A stretch of 64,000 nucleotides of DNA from a virus. The DNA is taken from IMG/VR virus record IMGVR_UViG_3300032236_002285, positions 62,001 to 126,000 of that record; one strand, written 5' to 3'. Shown one piece after another: positions 41,248 through 49,891 of the stretch (position 1 is its first letter; every line of letters begins with the position of its first letter). The translations under genes and the position numbers were made by a program. The notes under the pieces were generated by a model. That model did no database searches. It saw only the letters and a list, made by a program, of their open reading frames with translations, and was not told where the DNA came from.

Positions 41248-42843
41248 ATGCCAGCTACATATAGTATAAATGTTGGAACTCCAACAGAAGCTTTAAGAAA
41301 GCAAGATATTAATAGTGTACTATTAGATTTACCTGATAATACTCAAAAACTAATATCCCCTAAAGATGTTAGAGATGCTTTTCTATCAGCTTGGGCTACG
41401 TCAGCTTTTAAACAAACAATTGGTCAGGCAAGTATAGAATATCTTGGTATTGATTCAGGTAATCCTGATAATAGAGATATTAAAGAAAAGATTTTCATTG
41501 GTAAGAGAAGTTATACTGGATTGGATATAATGAACAATTCTCTTCTTGGTGATAGTAACAACGATATTTATATTTATAATACTAAGCCGGACTCGGCTAC
41601 TCAGAGTACTAAAATTGTTATTTTAGCTGGCACTAACTCATCATTACATGTTAATGCTCCTTATATTCAATCAAGCTCTGTAAATTCTAGCACAGCACTT
41701 GATTTAAATTTAGTTAACCCTTCTTTATTTTCAGGTCCTATTAACATTTATAGTAATACTGGTAGAGTGGCTATCAATGGTATAACTTTTCCAACCGTTG
41801 CTGAAACATCAGCATCAGCATCAAATGGTAAAATTTTAAAGTATTATGGTTCTTATCCAAATGGTGTTCTTAAATGGGCTGATCCATCTGTAAGTATAGC
41901 TTCTATTGGTACGCCTGGTTCACCAACAAACATTTATGGTAGTCCAAGTAATGTAAATGGTCACTCATTAGAGTTTGTTGATAATACAATAGTTCCTTTA
42001 AGTGTTGGTGGTGTTCAACAAGGAAGTTCTTTTTCAGCTGGTTCTTATCAAGGTCAGAATTGGCCTTTATCAGAGGTTATTAGAAAGCTATTATACCCTT
42101 ATGTTCCACCAACCTTGTCTTGTAGTGTGACAAATACACAAAATAGTACAAATTATTTTTCAACCGGATTAACATATTCTTCAGGTTATCCAGGTGCTTT
42201 ATTTAGATATTCAATTACCAGATATTCAAGTGATATTAGTAGTTATAATATAAGTGGTACAACATATTCAGGCTTATCATTTTCAGGAAATGTAGGTAGT
42301 CAATTAGTTGCTACTTTTAGTTCTGCTATTTATAGTAATACTGCTGGTACTCAAAGTTATGTTTTAAATGTTAGAGATAACAATGTACTTATGACATTTT
42401 CATATAGTGCTACTGCTTCCGCTGTATTTGTTCATCCTTCTTTTTATAGCTTTAACTCAACCTATATTGACTTTTTTGGAGGAATACCATCAACTGTTTC
42501 TGCTCAAGTTGGTGCTTTAATGAATTCTTCAACTAGATTGGCTTTTCCTTATATAGCATCGAATTCTATATTTCATAGACAAGATATATCTCTGAACTAT
42601 GTAGGTAGTGGTTACATATATTTTGTAATTCCATCTTCGTATCAATTATCACAGATTAAGGATCCTAATGGATTTATAGTACATGACTATACAAGAGTAG
42701 GTTCATCGGCGTTTACTTATTCAAATCCTATTACTCCAACGGGTGGTAATAATTTACCAACTCCACCTACAACATGGGTGGTGTATAGAACAATAGCAAC
42801 TTGTAGTTATACAGGTGGTGGTAATTTTGAATTTATATTTTAA
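41248..42843 (+). CDS. Fibre-like virion protein 1
   Basis: 531 residues, rich in Ser, Thr, Asn, Gly and Tyr, as in beta-stranded fibre or adhesin proteins. It shares an N-terminal domain with its neighbour (INVGTPTEAL, then SPKDVRDAFLSAW, SSFKQT-like SAFKQT, KxFIGKRSY), which probably attaches to the virion, and a common central GSPTNIYGSPSNVNGHSLEF element. C-terminal parts differ, as expected for receptor-binding tips. Confidence 0.7.
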   Translation: MPATYSINVGTPTEALRKQDINSVLLDLPDNTQKLISPKDVRDAFLSAWATSAFKQTIGQASIEYLGIDSGNPDNRDIKEKIFIGKRSYTGLDIMNNSLLGDSNNDIYIYNTKPDSATQSTKIVILAGTNSSLHVNAPYIQSSSVNSSTALDLNLVNPSLFSGPINIYSNTGRVAINGITFPTVAETSASASNGKILKYYGSYPNGVLKWADPSVSIASIGTPGSPTNIYGSPSNVNGHSLEFVDNTIVPLSVGGVQQGSSFSAGSYQGQNWPLSEVIRKLLYPYVPPTLSCSVTNTQNSTNYFSTGLTYSSGYPGALFRYSITRYSSDISSYNISGTTYSGLSFSGNVGSQLVATFSSAIYSNTAGTQSYVLNVRDNNVLMTFSYSATASAVFVHPSFYSFNSTYIDFFGGIPSTVSAQVGALMNSSTRLAFPYIASNSIFHRQDISLNYVGSGYIYFVIPSSYQLSQIKDPNGFIVHDYTRVGSSAFTYSNPITPTGGNNLPTPPTTWVVYRTIATCSYTGGGNFEFIF

Positions 42844-42846
42844 GAT

Positions 42847-44346
42847 ATGATGACATTTAGTATTAATATAGGAACTTCTACCGAAGCATCAAACTACAAC
42901 ATAATTGGTGCTACAGCTGTTGATTTATCACCGGTGCTAAATGTTCTATATGATAACACAGATAAAGAGATAAATCCAAAAGATATAAGAGATGCTGTTT
43001 TGACCTCTTGGTCAAGCTCATCATTTAAGCAAACATTAGCAACACAATCCTCAATAAGCTATATTGGTATTGATAATGATAATACTGACTATTCAAATAA
43101 AGATGTTAAAAGTAAATTTTTAATAGGTAAAAGGTCTTATTTAAATACCGACATAATGTCACCTTCTTTATTAAATTCTGATGGTGATATATTTTTGTAT
43201 AATACTAAAAAAGATACCGTTTCTAATAGTAAAACAAGAATTTCTATTTTATCTGGTACTAACTCTTCTTTATATTCATACTCCCCTTATATACAATCAC
43301 AAATAATTACGGTTGGTACTTATTCATCCTTATCTTTGGATATAGTAAACCCTACTTTAACTGGTGGAACTGCGACAACTATTAACTTAAATAGTAGTTA
43401 TGGTACTGTTTCAATTAATAATATATCATTCCCTACTAATCAAGAATCTGGTCTATCTGCTTCTGATGGTAGAGTTTTAGCTTGGAATAACGGCAAATTA
43501 ACTTGGAGTGATATTACTTTTTCGGGTAGTAATTATATTGGTACTACTGGTAGTGCTATAAATATCTACGGTACTCCTGTTAGTGTAAATGGTCATCCGT
43601 TTGAGTTTACTTCTACTGATCCTTGTACAGTGGCAATCGGTGATATTAATTTAGGAGAAACTTTTAATTCAGTTTCAATTGTTGATATGTTGAGAAGAAT
43701 TGTTTATCCTTATTTACCACCTTTGTGTAGTTTATCAATTTTACCACCATACTCTTCGGGGTATGTTGAAGTTGGTTCGGCTCCTATAGTAAGTTTGTCA
43801 TATACTATTAACAAAAGAAGTTTACCTACATTAACAACTTCATTATCTTATATGATACCAAGTAGCTATCCACCTATAAGTAGCTCAGGTCAATCTACTA
43901 TTTCAGGTACGGCTAATGGTGTTGTTATAACTCCGGTTACCTCAGCAACTTCATCTTTTACTATAACAGTTACTGATGGTACACAATCAAACTCTTCAAC
44001 TGCTACTCTTACTGGTGTTTATCCTTATTTTTATGGATTTAGTTCGTTACCAACAATGACAACAGCTGGTTTGGCTTCTTTAACAAAGATTATTGAACCA
44101 AAAAGTGATAAATCTGTAGATATTTATGGAAGTGGTAATTTATATTTTATTTATGATAGTAGTTACCCTGCGTTGAGTAATATTTACGATGAACATAATA
44201 ATGTAATTTCAAGTTCTTTTTCATCAAGTTTGTTGACTTTATCATCACCGACAGGTCTTTGGGCTTCAAAACAATTTAGAGTTTATCAGTGGAATGGAGT
44301 TCCTTTAATTGGACCACCATCGGTAATTTACCAATTCAAATATTAA
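42847..44346 (+). CDS. Fibre-like virion protein 2 (paralogue)
   Basis: 499 residues. It matches the preceding protein in the N-terminal module (INIGTSTEAS, NPKDIRDAVLTSW, SSFKQT, FLIGKRSY), the central INIYGTPVSVNGHPFEF and the VYPYLPPLCSLSI segment, then diverges. A tandem duplication with diversified tips is the likely origin. Three bases separate the two genes. Confidence 0.7.
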   Translation: MMTFSINIGTSTEASNYNIIGATAVDLSPVLNVLYDNTDKEINPKDIRDAVLTSWSSSSFKQTLATQSSISYIGIDNDNTDYSNKDVKSKFLIGKRSYLNTDIMSPSLLNSDGDIFLYNTKKDTVSNSKTRISILSGTNSSLYSYSPYIQSQIITVGTYSSLSLDIVNPTLTGGTATTINLNSSYGTVSINNISFPTNQESGLSASDGRVLAWNNGKLTWSDITFSGSNYIGTTGSAINIYGTPVSVNGHPFEFTSTDPCTVAIGDINLGETFNSVSIVDMLRRIVYPYLPPLCSLSILPPYSSGYVEVGSAPIVSLSYTINKRSLPTLTTSLSYMIPSSYPPISSSGQSTISGTANGVVITPVTSATSSFTITVTDGTQSNSSTATLTGVYPYFYGFSSLPTMTTAGLASLTKIIEPKSDKSVDIYGSGNLYFIYDSSYPALSNIYDEHNNVISSSFSSSLLTLSSPTGLWASKQFRVYQWNGVPLIGPPSVIYQFKY

Positions 44347-44351
44347 AAAAT

Positions 44352-44361
44352 TTATATATAC
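44352..44361 (+). promoter_or_regulatory. Late-type promoter motif TTATATATAC
   Basis: It ends three bases before the third fibre-like gene. Confidence 0.6.
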
Positions 44362-44364
44362 ACT

Positions 44365-45504
44365 ATGTCAATACAAATTATAGATGGTTTTCAAGTAAAT
44401 ACAGCCTTACCAATAGATAATAGAATCGTAGCTTCTGGTTCAGTGGCTAGAAATGCTATACCTTATAAATATGAGGGTTTAAGAGTATTTGATACTTTTG
44501 ATGGTATTCCTTATGTTTGGTTAAATGGTGCTTGGGTTGGTGAAAATGCTTCAGGTGTTGCAGGTGCTGGTTCAGCAAGTCATATTCCTTTGTACACCTC
44601 GTCTAATGTTATTGGTAATAGTTTATTATATCAATCAGGTTATAACATTCTTACTGTTGACGCGGGTGGTGGTGCTAATAAAATCTCAATGAATGCAAAT
44701 AACGGTTTAATCATTGCTGCTTTTAGTGGTAATGGTGCCCAAGTTACTAATATTGATGCTGGTAATATATCAAGTGGTCAATTGAGTCTTAGTAGATTAA
44801 CTAACGGTTCTACTAATTATATTCTAACAGGTGGTTCAGGTGCTCCAGTATATACAGATCCAAGTCAAGTTACGGTTGGTACTGCTTCGGTTGCTGTTGT
44901 TGCTAATGTTGCAACCAGTGCTAATGTTTTGAATAATGTGTCAAATACTACAAACTATTTAACTTTTGTTTCTGGTACTTCATCTCAAAATATTAAAATA
45001 AATTCTTCTGGCTTATCATATAATCCATCGACTGGTGTTTTAAATACTAATGGTGGTGATATTTATTTATCAGCATCTGCTAATGGATATGTTATAAATA
45101 GTTGTCGTAATTATTCAGCTAGTGGTATAGGTTATGTATCTGGAAACATAATGATAGCTAGTGTTGTTGTTCCTTCTCTTGCTTCTATAACTGTTGAAGT
45201 AACATTTACTGGTAATATCAAAGAATATTCTGGATTCTCAATTGTTGGTTCTCAATATAGAAGTGCTAAATTTGTTGCAGCTTATAGCACAAGTAATACT
45301 GGTGTTATAACACAATCTGGATCAACAAATACAATTTTGGATGTTGCTTCTTTGGGTTCTGGTTCCGCAACTTTAAGTACCGGTACAATAAATATATCAA
45401 CTGCTGGTGTAATAAAGTTCTATCAAGGTTATACAGGTCCTTCTACTAGTGGACATACAGGTGCTGTGAATCTTACGGTTGATTACAAAATAACTATTAG
45501 TTAA
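44365..45504 (+). CDS. Fibre-like virion protein 3
   Basis: 379 residues, Gly/Ser/Ala/Thr-rich beta protein. The start (IQIIDGFQVNTALPIDNRIV, then YKYEGLRVFDTFDGIPYVWL) is typical of baseplate-proximal fibre attachment domains, followed by repetitive ISSGQLSLSRLTNG strands found in phage tail fibres and a C-terminal beta-sandwich. Different attachment module from the two preceding proteins. Confidence 0.7.
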   Translation: MSIQIIDGFQVNTALPIDNRIVASGSVARNAIPYKYEGLRVFDTFDGIPYVWLNGAWVGENASGVAGAGSASHIPLYTSSNVIGNSLLYQSGYNILTVDAGGGANKISMNANNGLIIAAFSGNGAQVTNIDAGNISSGQLSLSRLTNGSTNYILTGGSGAPVYTDPSQVTVGTASVAVVANVATSANVLNNVSNTTNYLTFVSGTSSQNIKINSSGLSYNPSTGVLNTNGGDIYLSASANGYVINSCRNYSASGIGYVSGNIMIASVVVPSLASITVEVTFTGNIKEYSGFSIVGSQYRSAKFVAAYSTSNTGVITQSGSTNTILDVASLGSGSATLSTGTINISTAGVIKFYQGYTGPSTSGHTGAVNLTVDYKITIS

Positions 45505-46190
45505 TCTTCTATTTTCTCAAACCACCAATTAAAGTAGATATAATTGTCACCGACTAGATTATAATAATCTGTTTCGTATTTAACAATTATTTTATTATCA
45601 TGTGCTCTAACTACTTCAATTTCGATTCCTTTTTCCATTTTTAATTGTTTACCAGTTTCTGTTGAATAACAATATAGTTCATCGTTTAGTAGTTTATACA
45701 TACCTGGTTCAGGTTTTAACCAAGTTTTTATTGTTTTAATAACAAGACCTTTTATTTTAATAACCCATTCTTTACTTTGATGTAGGTCAAAGTCTTTAAA
45801 AACTTCTGATGTAAATTCAGGATTAGCACTCATAATATTTTCAACAACGCCCCAATACTCTTCACCATCAATGATAAAAGTAATATAAACATCATAAAAA
45901 ATACTATTTGATTTAACTATTCTAAGAATTTTCATCTTTTGGATATCTTGATGCTCTAGTGCTAGTTTGCTTCTTAAATTTCTATAAGCATTTGTACCAG
46001 AAAGGTTATAAAGAATGTCATTAATTCTTGACATTGCTTGTCTAATACCATCAGCATATCTATCAAACGCGTTTGTAGACAAAGTAGGATCATTTACCTG
46101 ACCACCAATTGCACCAGCTGCTGAGTCCGGATTCATTCTTTGTAAATTAAATTCTGTGAATTCTAAGATAAGTTTATTCCTGCGTTTCAT
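45501..46190 (-). CDS. Hypothetical protein with prohead-type N-terminus
   Basis: 229 residues beginning MKRRNKLILEFTEFNLQRM, which contains an I-L-E site and an aromatic pattern related to the shared tag, then NPDSAAGAIGGQVNDPTLS. The C-terminal half is beta-rich, ending YIYFNWWFEKIED. Possibly a head or neck component. The stop overlaps the convergent fibre gene by four bases. Confidence 0.55.
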   Translation of the reverse strand: MKRRNKLILEFTEFNLQRMNPDSAAGAIGGQVNDPTLSTNAFDRYADGIRQAMSRINDILYNLSGTNAYRNLRSKLALEHQDIQKMKILRIVKSNSIFYDVYITFIIDGEEYWGVVENIMSANPEFTSEVFKDFDLHQSKEWVIKIKGLVIKTIKTWLKPEPGMYKLLNDELYCYSTETGKQLKMEKGIEIEVVRAHDNKIIVKYETDYYNLVGDNYIYFNWWFEKIED

Positions 46191-46192
46191 AA

Positions 46193-46209
46193 TTAAATAT
46201 ATATATTAA
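46193..46209. promoter_or_regulatory. Shared bidirectional late-type promoter
   Basis: TTAAATATATATATTAA is nearly palindromic and lies in the 36-bp gap between two divergent genes, giving each a TTAATATATA-like box in the right orientation. Confidence 0.55.
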
Positions 46210-46226
46210 AATATCAAACTATTATT

Positions 46227-46544
46227 ATGAAAATTAGAAGATTTAATGAAGATGAACAAGTAGATATCTCATCTGAAAGAATTAGTGAAATAAATGACCA
46301 ATTAAAAGATTTTGCTGCTACTATGTTAGATAAGTCAAAATATGTTGAATCTCTTCTAAACGAACTTAATAACTATAAGAGTGATTCTACAAAGGGCAAT
46401 GACCAGATAGATGATTCTATTGCTGCTTTACAAGTTATTAAAAAAGACGTAGATGATTGTAATGATAAGATTGATACTGTTATTAATAATCTAACTGATT
46501 ATAATGATGGTGGAAGAAAATATATGTACACTGAAAACAAGTAG
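46227..46544 (+). CDS. Small tagged coiled-coil protein
   Basis: 105 residues beginning MKIRRFNEDEQVDISSE, a short form of the shared tag. The rest is a predicted coiled coil (ISEINDQLKDFAATML, LQVIKKDVDDCNDKID). It could be a scaffold or an internal protein. Confidence 0.6.
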   Translation: MKIRRFNEDEQVDISSERISEINDQLKDFAATMLDKSKYVESLLNELNNYKSDSTKGNDQIDDSIAALQVIKKDVDDCNDKIDTVINNLTDYNDGGRKYMYTENK

Positions 46545-46565
46545 TTAGATTTTTAATATAAATTT

Positions 46566-46730
46566 ATGGCTATTTGGGAAAATATTCCTTTGATTAAAAG
46601 AGAATCTATAAAAAAATCTTTATATAGATTTGATAGAATACAAAGCAGGAAAAAGAAAATTATCAATTTGTTATGTCATTTGCAAGAGGTTGGGGTAAAG
46701 ACGGCTGGAAACACAGACAAGAAGATTTAA
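46566..46730 (+). CDS. Basic microprotein 1 (54 residues)
   Basis: MAIWENIPLIKRESIKKSLY, then RFDRIQSRKKKIINLL. Highly basic; first of three overlapping small frames. A TTTTTAATATAAATTT promoter-like stretch precedes. The RKKKIINLL segment is related to the K-I-N-x-I-F motif of the next two frames. Confidence 0.45.
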   Translation: MAIWENIPLIKRESIKKSLYRFDRIQSRKKKIINLLCHLQEVGVKTAGNTDKKI

Positions 46731-46831
46731 TGAAGGAATCTTGGGAGATTTTCAGAATAACAAATAGAAAAAGAATAAGAAAATCTAAAATTAATAACAT
46801 ATTTAATGAAGTTAGGAAAGAAGTCAAGTGA
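46673..46831 (+). CDS. Basic microprotein 2 (52 residues)
   Basis: MSFARGWGKDGWKHRQEDLM, then a basic stretch RKRIRKSKINNIFNEVRKE. It overlaps the frames before and after. The KINNIFNE end repeats the motif in the proteins at 11347 (SINKIFQN) and 15568 (KIDDIFNK). Confidence 0.45.
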   Translation: MSFARGWGKDGWKHRQEDLMKESWEIFRITNRKRIRKSKINNIFNEVRKEVK

Positions 46832-47066
46832 TTTAGAACCAGGTTATGTTTATGTTCCTTATATTCCAATAACAACATCACAAGTTATAGTTGGTTATGG
46901 TTCTAAAAACATAAATAGAAAAAGAAAGATTAATAAAATATTTGATTTAGGTTTAGATATTAAAGATGAATTCTCACCAAGTAAATCAATTATGAGTAGA
47001 TACTCAACAAAGAATATAAATAGTAAATATTACGGAACTATAGAAATAAAAAATCCCACTTTATAA
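46806..47066 (+). CDS. Capsid shard: gp23 C-terminal-like peptide with basic insert
   Basis: 86 residues. DLEPGYVYVPYIPITTSQVI corresponds to the gp23 segment QPGIIFVPYLMAQSISVI, and FSPSKSIMSRY, then YYGTIEI, corresponds to FAPRMLLRSRY, then QYMTIKV. Between them is an insertion, NINRKRKINKIFDLG, carrying the basic K-I-N-K-I-F motif. The order of the capsid elements is kept. Its role is unknown. Confidence 0.55.
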   Translation: MKLGKKSSDLEPGYVYVPYIPITTSQVIVGYGSKNINRKRKINKIFDLGLDIKDEFSPSKSIMSRYSTKNINSKYYGTIEIKNPTL

Positions 47067-47075
47067 GTGGGATTT
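47051..47075. terminator. Bidirectional terminator
   Basis: AAATCCCACTT, TA, AAGTGGGATTT between convergent genes; it overlaps the end of the microprotein frame. Confidence 0.85.
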
Positions 47076-47078
47076 TAG

Positions 47079-47978
47079 TTAAATTTCATCCATGAATAAT
47101 GAATCTAAGTAGTCAATTGTTTCTTTATAACCACCATTTAATTCCCAATTGTCTTCTAAGTAACCAGCAATTTCTGTTGATTTTTCCTCAACTGATAAAT
47201 TATCATCATTTGCTACTTCCATGAATTTATTGTAAAGGTCTTCTTTACCATCATATAATTCAAAATCTTTTTCATTTAACCAATCTTGAAATTTATTCCA
47301 ATGTGATTCGTATCCATTTGAATCAAACTCTTCATTAAATCTTTTAAGATTCTTTAATTTCTTACTTTCACCAATTGACCAGATTTCTCTACCTTGTTCA
47401 TCTTCACCTTTTTTCTTCATCTTTAATTGATTCATTTTATCTAATGCTGCATCAATTTCTTCTTCTGATAAACCACCGGCAATTGCATTTAACTCTTCTT
47501 CTGAGAAAGTGGCCATTAATTCCATTGCTTGTTTGATTTGAATTATTTGATCATAATCTTCTTGAGTTAAAAGATTTTCACCACACTCAGGACAAGGTTT
47601 ATTAATTGACTTTTCATAGTCACTAAATGGAACTGACATATCACTCCAATTGCAATTAGGATTATCACACTTCAATCCGTGTACATCTAAACCTTCTGGT
47701 AAATCATGATTCTCAGATAGGAATTTTTCACCATCTAAATTTTTATTAGAAGGTTTGTTAGGTTTTCTTAAATTAACTTTAGGGTCAGCTAAGAATTTCT
47801 CACCATCTAATTTTTTATTAGAAGGCTTAGATGTTTTCATTGAAACATCCGCATCACTTAAAGATTTATCTGCATCTAATTTTTTATTAGATTGTGGTTT
47901 AACATGATCTTGTTTTTTCATATCCTTTGATAAATTTGATAATTTATCATTAACTGGATGTTTCTTAATGTGCTTCAT
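47079..47978 (-). CDS. Repeat and zinc-ribbon protein with internal tag
   Basis: 299 residues. Three imperfect repeats of about 25 residues occur near the N-terminus (SNKKLDADKSLSD, SNKKLDGEKFLADP, SNKNLDGEKFLSEN). A zinc ribbon follows (CDNPNCNW and CPEC near residue 105-135), then acidic helices. Residues about 210-222 read LKNLKRFNEEFD, an internal copy of the shared tag, suggesting fusion of two genes. Function unknown; packaged role plausible. Confidence 0.6.
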   Translation of the reverse strand: MKHIKKHPVNDKLSNLSKDMKKQDHVKPQSNKKLDADKSLSDADVSMKTSKPSNKKLDGEKFLADPKVNLRKPNKPSNKNLDGEKFLSENHDLPEGLDVHGLKCDNPNCNWSDMSVPFSDYEKSINKPCPECGENLLTQEDYDQIIQIKQAMELMATFSEEELNAIAGGLSEEEIDAALDKMNQLKMKKKGEDEQGREIWSIGESKKLKNLKRFNEEFDSNGYESHWNKFQDWLNEKDFELYDGKEDLYNKFMEVANDDNLSVEEKSTEIAGYLEDNWELNGGYKETIDYLDSLFMDEI

Positions 47979-47979
47979 A

Positions 47980-48546
47980 TTATTTATTGTAGGTTAATTT
48001 GTAGATAGTTCTATATAACAAGGCTACTACCTCGTCTACTAAATTATGTAGATGTGTATCTTTCTCATCAAAGCATTTTCTTTCTGCTCTTATCCATTCA
48101 ACAACTTCTTTGAAGTAGTCTAATTTATCTTTAGATTTAGTATCTGTTGTATCAATTTCGTCATATCCTTCAAGTAGACCATATTGACCTTGATAAACCT
48201 CAACAATTTCATCAATATGTTCAATTACGCCTTCATAGTAAGCTTCTAAAGCTAGGTGAGCAGCGTGTGAACCCATATCACCTTTAACTGTCCAGTGATA
48301 AACTTGAGCCATTTCTCTTGATTGTAATAATTTAGACATGAATTTAACAACGGTTACATCACCTGTTGTTTCTGTTTTTTCTTCTTCGGCCTCATCTTTA
48401 TTATCTTCGGCTTCTTTAGTCTTAGATTGACCAGCCATTAACTTAATCAATTCTTCTTTTGACATATCTTCATAGTTTTCAGGAAGATTAGCTTCTGATT
48501 CGAATATCTTCTTTTTAACTGGTTTAAAATCTGAAAATTTTTTCAT
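47980..48546 (-). CDS. DUF5856 ferritin-like protein with capsid-targeting N-terminus
   Basis: 188 residues beginning MKKFSDFKPVKKKIFESEAN (I-F-E site). After an acidic linker, the domain VVKFMSKLLQSREMAQVYHW, HAAHLALEAYYEGVIEHIDE and VEVYQGQYGLL matches DUF5856, a four-helix Dps/ferritin-like family of phages. It may bind metal or DNA inside the head. Confidence 0.75.
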   Translation of the reverse strand: MKKFSDFKPVKKKIFESEANLPENYEDMSKEELIKLMAGQSKTKEAEDNKDEAEEEKTETTGDVTVVKFMSKLLQSREMAQVYHWTVKGDMGSHAAHLALEAYYEGVIEHIDEIVEVYQGQYGLLEGYDEIDTTDTKSKDKLDYFKEVVEWIRAERKCFDEKDTHLHNLVDEVVALLYRTIYKLTYNK

Positions 48547-48569
48547 TTTTAATTTTTAATTTTTATAAA

Positions 48570-48579
48570 GTATATATTA
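48570..48579 (-). promoter_or_regulatory. Late-type promoter motif, minus strand
   Basis: TAATATATAC on the minus strand, 23 bases before the DUF5856 gene. Confidence 0.6.
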
Positions 48580-48582
48580 CTT

Positions 48583-48786
48583 TTATAAATCCGATATTCT
48601 TTCATCGGTTTGTTCAATATTATCTATTGTATAGTTAGAACCGTTTTCAATTGATGACAAAGCTGAATCTGCTAAGTATCCTGCTTCACCTTCATTTTCG
48701 GCTGGTATGATTAACTCAACTTGAGCAATTACTTTGTAGTATTTCTGATTTGAGTTATTTTCTAGTATTTTACTGAATTTCTTCAT
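48583..48786 (-). CDS. Small tagged protein
   Basis: 67 residues from ATG 48786, chosen because it gives the shared tag MKKFSKILENNSN (I-L-E site); a Met three codons upstream is the alternative. The rest, YYKVIAQVELIIPAENEGEA, is a small beta-alpha domain. It overlaps the metalloprotease gene upstream. Confidence 0.65.
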   Translation of the reverse strand: MKKFSKILENNSNQKYYKVIAQVELIIPAENEGEAGYLADSALSSIENGSNYTIDNIEQTDERISDL

Positions 48787-49891
48787 TTTTATCATTTATT
48801 ATTTTTGATATTTTCTTTTTAATGTTGTCACCATTTTTATTGAACTGTCTACCCCAATACTCAATAAACTGTTTACAACTCATTTTTCTGAAAGTATCTA
48901 AAGGTATAATTGGTTTTGCATTTTGGTCTTTTACTTCTTTTTCATAAACTTCAACCCACATTTGTTTTAACTTATCAGCAACTTCTTTTTCATCTTTACA
49001 ACCAGCTAGAAGCTCATTACTCGTATCTTTCCAATTGTAGTGAGCCGATATTTCATTAATTAGATATACATAAAACATATCAGCATCAAATTTTTGCATC
49101 TTATCAAATGTTTGCCAAATTTTAAATTCTTTAACATCCTTCTCAGGATATTTTGTAATAAAGTATTTAATTTCTTGAACATTGGCGTTCATCTCGTGTG
49201 ATTCACTCATATAAATATACTTTAGAAATTCACTATTCCATTTTTGCCAAATAGCTTTAGGGAATTTCCATTTGTTATTTTCAGCGTATGTAAGAGATGT
49301 GTTAAAGCTTCTATCATAAATAGGTCTATACTCACCTCTTTTTGTTCCTTTTTTAGTTCTTTTATAGTGTTCGTAACAGTGATTTAACTCATGATATAAA
49401 GTAGAAGCTATCCCATCTATTATAGATTCTTTATGTTCTGGTTTATTTATATCAAAATTAATTTTATCAATATCAATACCAACAGATAATTGAATAATAA
49501 GTCCGTGATCTGTAACTTGTTTTACTGGTTTAACAATTTTAGAATAATTTTTCCAGTTTTTATTACCAAATCCTGAGGCATAACCACCTATGGCTGTGTA
49601 ATTTGCATAACCATATAAAGAATTAAATTTTAAAGGCATCATTTTTTTGAAATCTAATATTAGTTCAAATCCAACTACTGGGAAGTCAGCATATAATTGT
49701 TTATCCTTTATATAAGGAACTAATGTTCTGTATTTTATCTCAACTCTTTCGTCTAATTTTGTTTCTTTTGAATTTAAAAAATCTATAAAACTATAGTATG
49801 TTTTATTCTCAAGAACATCAACAAACATTAAACTTGATTCGGAAACACCATGTCTTTCTAGTAGAAACTGTTTAAAATTAAAAATCCCCAT
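48770..49891 (-). CDS. Zinc metalloprotease (HExxH) with capsid-targeting N-terminus
   Basis: 373 residues. H167-E-L-N-H171 in TLYHELNHCYEHY is an HExxH zinc site; SESHEMNAN near residue 231 offers Glu234 as third ligand, in gluzincin style. The N-terminus MGIFNFKQFLLERHG fits the shared tag with L-L-E at 10-12. The protein family is not otherwise recognised. If packaged it would be a protease injected with DNA, comparable in concept to enzymes packaged by T4 (Alt). The start codon lies inside a hairpin that also encloses its promoter. Confidence 0.72.
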   Translation of the reverse strand: MGIFNFKQFLLERHGVSESSLMFVDVLENKTYYSFIDFLNSKETKLDERVEIKYRTLVPYIKDKQLYADFPVVGFELILDFKKMMPLKFNSLYGYANYTAIGGYASGFGNKNWKNYSKIVKPVKQVTDHGLIIQLSVGIDIDKINFDINKPEHKESIIDGIASTLYHELNHCYEHYKRTKKGTKRGEYRPIYDRSFNTSLTYAENNKWKFPKAIWQKWNSEFLKYIYMSESHEMNANVQEIKYFITKYPEKDVKEFKIWQTFDKMQKFDADMFYVYLINEISAHYNWKDTSNELLAGCKDEKEVADKLKQMWVEVYEKEVKDQNAKPIIPLDTFRKMSCKQFIEYWGRQFNKNGDNIKKKISKIINDKNEEIQ

